Made by a program: the position numbers and the translations under genes. From NCBI GenBank assembly GCA_028285215.1, contig JANQPZ010000008.1:1-36284 (forward strand): a stretch of DNA of 36,284 nt. The letters are read 5' to 3'. The notes below the pieces were generated by a model. That model did not search any database and was not told where the DNA came from. It was given only the letters and a program-made list of their open reading frames with translations. Shown one piece after another: positions 26,727 to 33,484 of this stretch; the first letter of the stretch is position 1; the number at the start of each line of letters is the position of its first letter. The stretch comes from Rhodovibrionaceae bacterium (GTDB lineage Bacteria; Pseudomonadota; Alphaproteobacteria; Kiloniellales; DSM-21159).

Positions 26727-27331
26727 TGGCTGGTGTTGGGCTCGCTGCGAGTCTCTGGTCATGGCTCCGTGACTGCCGCCGCAGTCTTGGCCTGCATGTC
26801 TGGATCGGCTTGCTTGCCATTGGAGGAATTGGAGCGGCTGTCAACGGCACGACGGCGGTTACGTTGTGGCTGCAAGCTGCCGATCTGCGCGCCCTTGCCG
26901 CCGGGCGGGATGTCGCCGTCGAGCCGGACGCCGCGCCTCCGCTCCTGCATGCCCGCGCTCTGCATCTGCTGGCGCGAGACCGGATCGCCGAGGCGGAGGT
27001 TTTCGGCGTTCAACTCGTCCGCGCCGGTGATCCGGATCTCCTGGCCGGCTATCGCTTCACGCTCGGCAACGCACGCCTGCGACGCGCGTTCTCCTTCATC
27101 GAAGTGGCGCGCCTGAACGATGCGATCCCTGAGGTCGCACTCGCCAAGACAGCTTATCGCGCAGCGCTGGCCGCCGATCCGGAGCACTACGATGCCAAGG
27201 TGAATCTCGATATCGCCATGCGGCTCGTGCGGGACCTGCCGCGGGAAAGCCTGGAGGGGGTCGGCGACCCCGATGCCCGTCCGAAGAAGGTCTGGACCGA
27301 TCTGCCGGGGCTGCCGCGAGGCGGACCATGA
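26726..27331 (+). CDS. mxaK: methanol oxidation protein MxaK
   Basis: A 201-residue protein with one membrane helix (about residues 26-46) and a periplasmic TPR-like helical domain containing LLHARALHLLARDRI and TAYRAALAADPEHYDAKVNLD. The TPR-like end resembles BatC-type partners of MoxR systems. MxaK is one of the proteins needed for Ca2+ incorporation into methanol dehydrogenase. Both ends overlap neighbours (TAATG with mxaC, ATGA with mxaL). The call is driven by position plus topology. Confidence 0.88.
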   Translation: MAGVGLAASLWSWLRDCRRSLGLHVWIGLLAIGGIGAAVNGTTAVTLWLQAADLRALAAGRDVAVEPDAAPPLLHARALHLLARDRIAEAEVFGVQLVRAGDPDLLAGYRFTLGNARLRRAFSFIEVARLNDAIPEVALAKTAYRAALAADPEHYDAKVNLDIAMRLVRDLPRESLEGVGDPDARPKKVWTDLPGLPRGGP

Positions 27332-28296
27332 CCTACCGCCGGCCCGACGCCATCTTTATCCTGCTCGCAGCGGCCTGCCTGCTCGCCATTTTTGCCGCCT
27401 TCGATCCGCGCGTCACCCGGGAGCGCGGTTTGCGCGACCTGCTCTTTGTCGTCGACGTCACCCAGAGTATGAACGCACGCGACATGGTCGTGGACGGTCG
27501 CCCGGCCAGCCGGCTGGACTACGTCAAGGCGCTGCTTCCGGCACTGCTTTCGGCGCTCCCCTGCGGTTCCCGCGCCGGTCTCGCGGTTTTCGCCGAGCGG
27601 CGCAGTTTGACGTTCATCGAGCCGGTCGAGGTCTGCGAGAACTTCGCACCGCTGACCGAATCCATTTCGGCTCTGACCTGGCGCATGGCTTGGGAGGGCG
27701 ACAGCTTCGTCGCCCAGGCGGTCTATCACGCGCTCGACCGGGCGCGGACGCTCGGCGTCGATCTCGTCTTCCTGACCGACGGGCATGAGGCGCCGCCGCT
27801 GCCCTATTCAGGCATCCCGGCCTATCCCGGCGATCCGGGACAGGTCGGCGGTCTCATTCTCGGGGTCGGGGGAGCGTCGCCGGTTCCGATCCCCAAGCAC
27901 GACGACACCGGCCGGGAGATCGGGTTCTTCGAGAAGGACGATGTGCAGCAGTGGCCACGGCGCAGCAACCTGCCTGCCGCCGATGCCGCTGCACGCCCTG
28001 GATATCATCCCAGCAGCGATCTCCATGGCAATGTCGAGCTGTCGTGGCGCGAGCATCTCAGCGCGCTTCAGGCGCCGTACCTTCAGGCGCTCGGCGCCGC
28101 CACCGGCCTGGGCTACTTCGGTGCCGACTTGACTGCGGACGCCTTCCTTGCCGCGCTCGCGCGTCATACGGAACCGCGCCGCATCTTGGCTCCGGTTGGA
28201 ATGGCCTGGGCGCCGGCCGCCCTGGCGCTTGCTCTTGCCCTTTTCTCCTATGCCGTCACCGTGCTCGACCGCCGCCGGCGGCGGCTTTCCTCATGA
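27328..28296 (+). CDS. mxaL: von Willebrand factor A domain protein MxaL
   Basis: A 322-residue protein with an N-terminal membrane helix (about residues 9-25), then a vWA domain whose metal motif reads DVTQS (residues 43-47), the DxTxS-like variant found in MxaL. The C-terminal helix is APAALALALALFSYAVTVL. It is the second vWA protein of the operon and is required with MxaA and MxaK for metal loading of the dehydrogenase. The start overlaps the mxaK stop. Confidence 0.9.
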   Translation: MTYRRPDAIFILLAAACLLAIFAAFDPRVTRERGLRDLLFVVDVTQSMNARDMVVDGRPASRLDYVKALLPALLSALPCGSRAGLAVFAERRSLTFIEPVEVCENFAPLTESISALTWRMAWEGDSFVAQAVYHALDRARTLGVDLVFLTDGHEAPPLPYSGIPAYPGDPGQVGGLILGVGGASPVPIPKHDDTGREIGFFEKDDVQQWPRRSNLPAADAAARPGYHPSSDLHGNVELSWREHLSALQAPYLQALGAATGLGYFGADLTADAFLAALARHTEPRRILAPVGMAWAPAALALALALFSYAVTVLDRRRRRLSS

Positions 28297-28318
28297 TCGA
28301 AGCGATAGGAAGACCTCA

Positions 28319-28849
28319 ATGAGACTCACCCTCCGCCTCTCCATGCTGTTCTGCGCCGTACTGCTGGTTCCCTCCGCCTGGGCGCACGGGCCCACGCCGC
28401 AGCGCCTGACGCTCGAGGCGAATTTCGCTGCCGCTCCAGAGGATGTCTGGCTTGTTCTCGGCGACCTCTCCTCTCTGGCAAGCTGGCACCCGCAGGTCGT
28501 GCAGTCGCCGCTTGAGGGCGATCGCGCAAGAGGCGCTCGGCGGACGCTCGTCTTCGAGGATGGCGGGCAGGTCGTCGAAAGCGTCGACGATATCGACGAC
28601 GTCAAGATGAGCTACTCCTATCGCTTGAAAGAAGAGAACGTCGAGGTTTTCCCGGCCAGCTTCTACAGCAACACGATCAGCGTCATGCCTGATGGCGAGG
28701 GCGCTCAGGTCGTCTGGCGGGCCAATTTCTTCCGGGCCGATACGGGCAACTATCCCAGCGAGTCGCACAATGACGCCGCCGCGGTCGCTGCGATGCGGAG
28801 CTTCATCGAGACCGGTCTCGATGGGCTTCGCGGCTATCTGGAGAAGTAG
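28319..28849 (+). CDS. mxaD: SRPBCC-family periplasmic protein MxaD
   Basis: A 176-residue precursor from ATG 28319, with gataggaag 6 bases upstream. The signal peptide ends AWA-HGP. The mature START/SRPBCC-like domain contains APEDVWLVLGDLSSLASWHPQV, typical of MxaD, a protein reported to improve electron transfer between methanol dehydrogenase and cytochrome cL. It is the last mxa gene here. mxaE, mxaH and mxaB, which follow mxaD in Methylobacterium extorquens, are not present; an unrelated minus-strand regulator comes next. Confidence 0.9.
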   Translation: MRLTLRLSMLFCAVLLVPSAWAHGPTPQRLTLEANFAAAPEDVWLVLGDLSSLASWHPQVVQSPLEGDRARGARRTLVFEDGGQVVESVDDIDDVKMSYSYRLKEENVEVFPASFYSNTISVMPDGEGAQVVWRANFFRADTGNYPSESHNDAAAVAAMRSFIETGLDGLRGYLEK

Positions 28850-28892
28850 GAGCCGGGCCGTCTGTCAGGTCGGGGTAGACGCGCTACGTCGA

Positions 28893-29267
28893 TCAGGCCT
28901 CTGCAGCCGTCCTCATGGAGCGCTCCTCCATCTCTGCTGCCGCTTGGCGGGCCTTGAAGGCGCCGCCCCAGTCACGCATCAGGACGAGGATCGGCTCAAG
29001 CGTGCGCCCGAAGGGCGTGAGCGCATACTCAACGCGCGGCGGCACCTGCGCATAGACGTGGCGCGAGACTACGCCGTCGGCTTCCAACTCGCGGAGCTGC
29101 AGCGTGATCATGCGCTCCGTTGCGTTCGGAGTCAGGCGGCAGAGCGCGCCGAAGCGCTTGGGTCCATCGAGAAGGTGACAGACCAGCACGGGTTTCCAGC
29201 GGCCGCCAATGACGCAAAGCGTCGCCTCCACGTCGCAGCCGGTTTTCCAGTCGTAGTCGCGCGCCAT
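28893..29267 (-). CDS. HxlR-family winged-helix regulator
   Basis: A 124-residue protein when started at ATG 29267 (ggagag 5-6 bases upstream). The HxlR signature is complete: CDVEATLCVIGGRWKPVLVCHLL, then RFGALCRLTPNATERMITLQLRELEADGVV and YALTPFGRTLEPIL. A Cys near the N-terminus (residue 11, WKTGCDVE) is in the position of the redox-sensing Cys of YodB/HypR/QorR-type members. It diverges from a quinone-oxidoreductase-like gene, with a palindrome between them, so it is probably its local repressor responding to quinones or electrophiles. Confidence 0.9.
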   Translation of the reverse strand: MARDYDWKTGCDVEATLCVIGGRWKPVLVCHLLDGPKRFGALCRLTPNATERMITLQLRELEADGVVSRHVYAQVPPRVEYALTPFGRTLEPILVLMRDWGGAFKARQAAAEMEERSMRTAAEA

Positions 29268-29296
29268 GTCCGCTCTCCACGCCAGCGTCATTCATT

Positions 29297-29314
29297 ACTT
29301 ACAAAATTGTAGGT
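29297..29314. promoter_or_regulatory. candidate HxlR operator
   Basis: An 18-bp near-perfect palindrome, ACTTACAA-AA-TTGTAGGT, one mismatch between half-sites, centred in the divergent region 30 bases upstream of the HxlR start. The TAC-GTA style symmetry is typical of HxlR-family sites. The following caaaaaatcataaat patch is AT-rich and may hold the promoters. Confidence 0.6.
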
Positions 29315-29398
29315 ACTTGTCAAAAAATCATAAATAGCGCATTTCCGGTTCAAACAAGCCCCATGGAGATAGGGCCTGTGCAAACCGAGGAGAGCCAG

Positions 29399-30415
29399 AT
29401 GCGCGCCTACGAGCTGATCGATGGAAACGACGTGAACGCCCTTGCGATCAAGGAGCGACCAGCGCCGCAGGCCGGTCCGGGGCAGGTGGTCATCGACGTC
29501 CGGGCCTGCTCGCTGAACTACCGCGACCTCCTGGTCGTCAAAGGCACCTCTGCCTCGAGCGGCCGGGCCACCGGCGTCGTTCCCCTGTCCGACGGTGCCG
29601 GCGTCGTCTCGGCCGTCGGGGCGGGGGTCGCAGGCCTCGCCGTCGGTGAAAAGGTGGCCGGCGCCTTCATGCCCGACTTCACCGCGGGCGTGCTGACGCC
29701 CGAGCTGCAGGCCGGGTCTCTCGGCGGCGTGGTCGACGGGATGCTGGCGGAACAGGTCGTCCTCCCGGCGCACGGCGTCGTTAAGGTGCCCGAGCACCTC
29801 TCCTTCGAGGAGGCGGCCACCTTGCCCTGCGCTGGCGTGACTGCTTGGTACGCCCAGTTCGTCGGCGCGAGCCTTCGTCCCGGTCAGACCGTGCTCCTGC
29901 TCGGGACGGGCGGTGTCTCGATCTTCGCCTTGCAGTTCGCCAAGCTTGCGGGGGCCCGGGTGATCATCAGCAGCTCGGACGATGCAAAGCTCTCGCGGGC
30001 GACCGCTCTGGGCGCGGACGAGGTCGTCAACTATCGGCAGACGGAGGACTGGCAAACCAAGGTCAAGGAATTGACGGGCGGCGTCGGCGCGGACCATGCC
30101 GTCGAGGTCGGTGGGCCTGGAACGCTCAACAAGACGCTCGAGGCCGTTCGCCATGGCGGTTCGATCTCTCTCATGGGTGTACTGACCGGCCTGGCCGACC
30201 AGGTGGCGACGGGTTTGATCCTCAGCAAGAACATCAAGATCCAAGGCACCTATGTCGGCAGCGTCGCCCACTTCCGCGAGATGAACGCCGCCATCGCCTT
30301 GCATCGCCTCAAGCCCGTCGTTGGCAAGGTTTTCGGCTTCGAGGAGGCGCCGGCCGCGCTGGCCTATCTGGAGAGCGGCAGCCATTTCGGAAAGGTTGTC
30401 GTCACAGTGGAGTGA
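29399..30415 (+). CDS. zinc-free medium-chain NAD(P)-dependent oxidoreductase (quinone reductase-like)
   Basis: A 338-residue MDR-superfamily protein. ATG 29399 is chosen over 29363 because gaggag lies 7 bases upstream. It has the LNYRDLLV motif, the nucleotide-binding region LLLGTGGVSIFALQFAKLAGA, and a C-terminal GKVVVTVE end. The cysteines of the structural zinc lobe are not evident, which favours quinone oxidoreductase or enoyl-reductase-like members rather than classical alcohol dehydrogenases. It is divergently paired with an HxlR regulator. A homologous gene lies on the far side of the CRISPR locus at 34545. Confidence 0.88.
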   Translation: MRAYELIDGNDVNALAIKERPAPQAGPGQVVIDVRACSLNYRDLLVVKGTSASSGRATGVVPLSDGAGVVSAVGAGVAGLAVGEKVAGAFMPDFTAGVLTPELQAGSLGGVVDGMLAEQVVLPAHGVVKVPEHLSFEEAATLPCAGVTAWYAQFVGASLRPGQTVLLLGTGGVSIFALQFAKLAGARVIISSSDDAKLSRATALGADEVVNYRQTEDWQTKVKELTGGVGADHAVEVGGPGTLNKTLEAVRHGGSISLMGVLTGLADQVATGLILSKNIKIQGTYVGSVAHFREMNAAIALHRLKPVVGKVFGFEEAPAALAYLESGSHFGKVVVTVE

Positions 30416-30547
30416 CGGCGCCCGTCGCCGTCCCCAGAACTGCAAGCTGGGCGCGATCCATGAAAAACCTTTCCTGTCGCTCCGTGATTCACGGGCCCGG
30501 TTTTTCGGAGTTCGAAGATCTCGTCCGCCACGCCTCGCGCAGGTGAG

Positions 30548-30577
30548 GGGAGTCACCCGGGTAAGAGGGTGACTCCC
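30548..30577. terminator. hairpin between the MDR gene and the CRISPR mini-array
   Basis: Perfect 11-bp stem gggagtcaccc / gggtgactccc with an 8-base loop and no T-tract on either side. It sits just beyond the array-distal repeat on the minus strand and could end pre-crRNA transcription or separate it from the converging MDR gene. The rest of 30416-30590 shows no gene. Confidence 0.5.
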
Positions 30578-30590
30578 TCGGCAAGCCACG

Positions 30591-30688
30591 GCTGCCGTCC
30601 ACGCTCCCTGGTCGGGAGCGATGCCATCACACGGCCGGTCAGGCCGTCATAACGCCGTTTCAATCCGCACTCCTGTGTTAGGAGCGAC
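30591..30688 (-). CRISPR. type I-C mini-array: two repeats, one 34-bp spacer
   Basis: On the minus strand the leader-proximal repeat (30688-30657, 32 bp) reads GTCGCTCCT...GGATTGAAAC, a standard I-C repeat. A 34-bp spacer (30656-30623) follows, then a degenerate terminal repeat (30622-30591) that keeps a perfect 7-bp stem CGCTCCC/GGGAGCG but has a diverged 3' handle. Both have 5-base loops. The inner stem pair changes T-A to C-G between copies, a compensatory change. The array lies directly downstream of cas7 on the same strand. Cas5-type cleavage would yield one crRNA with a normal 5' handle. Confidence 0.8.
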
Positions 30689-30697
30689 CGCGCCATC

Positions 30698-30764
30698 CTA
30701 GTTCAGGATCGCCTTTGGGGGAATCGCTTTGGTGAACCCACCTGAGGTGTAAGTCGCTCTCCAA
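30698..30764. repeat. palindromic intergenic element, copy C, in the leader position
   Basis: Aligns without gaps to copy A over 67 bases (shared ctag start, ggaatcgctttgg core, tcgctctc end). It fills nearly all of the 84 bases between cas7 and the first repeat, where the cas4-cas1-cas2 genes and leader of a complete I-C locus would be. Palindrome symmetry is partly degraded. Confidence 0.65.
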
Positions 30765-30772
30765 ACTTATGA

Positions 30773-31681
30773 TTAGAGCAGCGCCTCCCAGGTCACGCCG
30801 GTCGGCAGCCGCTCTTCGTCGAGGGTGATCTCATAGTCGCTGAAGCCGCGCGCGGGCTGACCGTTCTCGGCTTTCTTCCTGGTGCCGACCAAGTCGAAGA
30901 GCGCATGCGCCGGGGCGTTGCCGAGCGAGCTGTCGTGGCGAAAGACCAGCAGGCGGCGGGCCGCCATCTCGCCGCGCGCGGCGGAGCGGTCGTGGTCGAA
31001 CATGTTGATCAGCGCCTGCCAGAAAAGCGTCAGGTCGTCTTCGGAGAAGCCCGAACGCCTGGCGAGATGCGGCGAGATGAAGCCGTGGGTGCGATAGAGA
31101 CCGTAGGGGACGATCCACTTCTCGCCCACGGTTCGGTTGTCGCCCTGCTGCTTTTCGGCTTCGGCTTCCGTGGTCACGGCCATACGGGTGATCGTAACCG
31201 GCAGTGCCTGCAGCGGCTCCAGGCTCTGGGCGAAGGTGAGTTGAACCGGTCCGCGCACCTGCCCACAGTTCACACCTGTGGTCATGACCGCGCCGAAGCT
31301 GCGGATGTCGAAGAAGGTCTCGCACATCCAGGCGGTGACGGCACGGGCATCGCTGTCCTGCTTCGGCAGTTTGCCCTTCTCGGCGGTCAGGCCCTTGGCC
31401 TCATAGGCGCGCTTGTGCTGGTTGTTCAAGATCGCCTTTTCGCGTACGTAGATGTCGTAGCCTGCTGCGCCCTCCTTCACGATTTCCACGTAGTTGCGGA
31501 CCCTCCGTTTGAGGCAGACGTCCGTGACCAGGCCGCGCTGGGTCATCGGGTCCATGCGCGGCATGTTGCCCATGTCCGGGTCGCCGTTGGGATTGCCGCG
31601 GGTGACGTCGAAGAAGTAGACGAATTCGATACGGTTGTTCAGGGGGCCGTTGTTCCGGGCTTGGTTGCTCTGGGCGGTCAT
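30773..31681 (-). CDS. cas7: type I-C Cascade backbone subunit Cas7 (Csd2)
   Basis: A 302-residue full-length Cas7c. The N-terminus contains IEFVYFFDVTRGNPNGDPDMG and DPMTQRGLVTDVCLKRRVRNYV, and SFGAVMTTG, GQVRGPVQLTFAQS lie in the middle; all are typical of Csd2. It forms the filament that coats the crRNA spacer. It lies 3 bases after cas8c, so the two are one transcript. No frameshift or internal stop. It is the last cas gene; cas4, cas1 and cas2, which usually follow, are absent. Confidence 0.97.
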   Translation of the reverse strand: MTAQSNQARNNGPLNNRIEFVYFFDVTRGNPNGDPDMGNMPRMDPMTQRGLVTDVCLKRRVRNYVEIVKEGAAGYDIYVREKAILNNQHKRAYEAKGLTAEKGKLPKQDSDARAVTAWMCETFFDIRSFGAVMTTGVNCGQVRGPVQLTFAQSLEPLQALPVTITRMAVTTEAEAEKQQGDNRTVGEKWIVPYGLYRTHGFISPHLARRSGFSEDDLTLFWQALINMFDHDRSAARGEMAARRLLVFRHDSSLGNAPAHALFDLVGTRKKAENGQPARGFSDYEITLDEERLPTGVTWEALL

Positions 31682-31684
31682 GGG

Positions 31685-32089
31685 TCAGTCCTTGTCTTCG
31701 TCACCGCTGGCGGAAACCGGTTCGGGCTCGGCCTCGCCCTTACGGAAGAACGCCTGGCGCTGGTGGTAGTAGCCGATGTGGAAGAGGCCTTGCTGCTCGA
31801 TGTCCAGCCAGTCGGGATAACCGGTCAGGCAGTTGACGATGGTCTCCTTGGTATGCTCGAGCCTGAGGGCCCGCCCCGGTCTCTCGCGCCTGGCCTTGCG
31901 CAGGTGGGCCTGGGAGGCCTGCATCAGATGCGGGAAGACGAAGCGCGGCGTGCTGGAGGCGGAGGTGACGAACTTGTCCTTGAGCGTGGCACCGACATCG
32001 CCCAGGGCAGCACGTTGAAGCTGCTCCAGAGCTGCGAAGAGGCGGCCGAGCAGATAACCGACATCCTTGCGGTTTTCGTCGAGACCCAT
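31685..32089 (-). CDS. cas11c: Cas11c small subunit from an internal start in cas8c
   Basis: In-frame ATG at codon 466 of cas8c (32089) is preceded on the coding strand by gggag, 7 bases upstream, a proper ribosome binding site inside the gene. Translation from here would give a 134-residue helical protein (MGLDENRKDVGYLLGR start), matching the size of Cas11c, which is known in type I-C to come from an internal start in cas8c. Its presence means the locus can make all Cascade subunits. Based on the visible site and established I-C biology; not a separate open frame. Confidence 0.7.
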   Translation of the reverse strand: MGLDENRKDVGYLLGRLFAALEQLQRAALGDVGATLKDKFVTSASSTPRFVFPHLMQASQAHLRKARRERPGRALRLEHTKETIVNCLTGYPDWLDIEQQGLFHIGYYHQRQAFFRKGEAEPEPVSASGDEDKD

Positions 32090-33484
32090 GGATATCTCCC
32101 TGCCGCCCGGTCCGGGTCGGTTCTTTCTGTTGAGTAGTGCCTTGAGCAAGGCGATGCGGGGATGGCTGTAGAAGCGGTCGCTGCGCAGGCGCTCGAGCAG
32201 AAGCGGCAGCAGCGATACCGGATAGGGGGTGCCTGAAAGCACGGCCTGCAGAAGGTCGCCGTGCAGCTTGTCGAGGGCGTCGTTGCCGCGGGCGCTGGAG
32301 CGGGGGCGTCCGTCCGCGCCCTTGGCCAGCAGCTCTCTGGCAAGACTCCAGGCAGAGGGATAGGGACTGCGCGTGGCAAAGTCGACGACGAGGTTGAGAT
32401 CCAGATAGTGCTGGCGGAGGTGATGCAGGAAGCTCTCGAAGCTGCCTGTCGACCAGAAGCGGATCGATAGCCGCGCGGCATTCGGTGCCAGGCCCAGGAT
32501 GTAGAAGCGCACCTCGGGATCGACGTCTTCCCACACTTCGCGAAGCTGCTTTCCGCTCGTAAGGCGCTCCAGCGTCTCGTAGATCCGTTCACGGTCGGCG
32601 GGCTTCTGTTCAACGGTCGTCGGGTTGAGCAACTCCGGAAACAGGCTTTCTGCCGGCGAGTCGCGATCGGTCCAGAAAACCAGGAGCGTGTCCCCGATCG
32701 TCAGGCGTCTTTTCGAACCGGGCAGAAGCAGGTGATTGAGAGCGGCCCCATAGGCGAAGGCAGCACGCTCGGAGACCGGCGCATTGCTGCCTTGCTCGTG
32801 CCCGTAGGAGGTGAAGGCCTCGAGGTTGAAGGAGACCAGGGCGGCGCCACTGCTTCGGGCGCCGGGCACGCCTTTGATCGCAGGATGCAGGCGTGCGATA
32901 GGGGCGGCGGTCTTGCCGGTCGCCAGGCATTGACCGCTCTCGTCGGTCTCCGCCGCGGCCAGATGGTCTTGCCAGGCCCGCGATAGGGCTGGCCGCTCGT
33001 GGGCATATCCCAATCCGGTGATCTGAAACACGAGCCAACCGGCCGCGAGCTCCTCCCGCTCGCTCAGCTCACCTGCCGCTTCGGCGGGATTCCAGGTATC
33101 GAAGAAACCCAGGACGGCGTCCGCTGCCGGATCGCTAAGGTCTCCGAGCAGCTGCCTGTGGAGAGACCTGGAGGCGTCGAACTGTTGGCGTGCCCGTCCG
33201 GGTCTGCCGCCGCGATCCAGGCCCAGGACATAGCCGGCGTTGTCGCAGAGAAAGCCCGCCATGACTTTAACGGTGCGGCGCGGTGGCTGAGGCACGAGCA
33301 TCAGCTGGGGCCGCAGCCTGCCTTTCTCGTCCTGGATCCTCAGGTCGATCAGGTCGAGGAATGTCCCGTTGGGTCGCAGGCGGACTGCGCCGATCACTCT
33401 CTCCAGGCTGCAGCCGAAGGGCGGCGGTCCGTCTTCGCTGCCGGCCACACGCTCATAGTAGCCGTTGAGCGCCGTCAGGATCAT
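31685..33484 (-). CDS. cas8c: type I-C Cascade large subunit Cas8c (Csd1)
   Basis: A 599-residue protein from ATG 33484 (MILTALNGYYERVAG), which overlaps the cas5 stop by ATGA; the open frame extends upstream but there it is cas5 read in another frame. Family features include VKVMAGFLCDNAGYVLGLD, LVSFNLEAFTSYGHEQGSN, and FVFWTDRD-like LLVFWTDRD. Cas8c recognises the PAM and opens target DNA. The length is normal and the frame intact. The C-terminal part has its own internal start for Cas11c (see separate entry). Confidence 0.96.
   Translation of the reverse strand: MILTALNGYYERVAGSEDGPPPFGCSLERVIGAVRLRPNGTFLDLIDLRIQDEKGRLRPQLMLVPQPPRRTVKVMAGFLCDNAGYVLGLDRGGRPGRARQQFDASRSLHRQLLGDLSDPAADAVLGFFDTWNPAEAAGELSEREELAAGWLVFQITGLGYAHERPALSRAWQDHLAAAETDESGQCLATGKTAAPIARLHPAIKGVPGARSSGAALVSFNLEAFTSYGHEQGSNAPVSERAAFAYGAALNHLLLPGSKRRLTIGDTLLVFWTDRDSPAESLFPELLNPTTVEQKPADRERIYETLERLTSGKQLREVWEDVDPEVRFYILGLAPNAARLSIRFWSTGSFESFLHHLRQHYLDLNLVVDFATRSPYPSAWSLARELLAKGADGRPRSSARGNDALDKLHGDLLQAVLSGTPYPVSLLPLLLERLRSDRFYSHPRIALLKALLNRKNRPGPGGREISMGLDENRKDVGYLLGRLFAALEQLQRAALGDVGATLKDKFVTSASSTPRFVFPHLMQASQAHLRKARRERPGRALRLEHTKETIVNCLTGYPDWLDIEQQGLFHIGYYHQRQAFFRKGEAEPEPVSASGDEDKD

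Noticed and set aside
30482-30506. Intrinsic terminator after the first MDR gene (ccgtg-att-cacgg followed by a T-run)
   Set aside because: The stem is only 5 bp with a 3-base loop, and the T-run starts several bases after it, so support is too weak.
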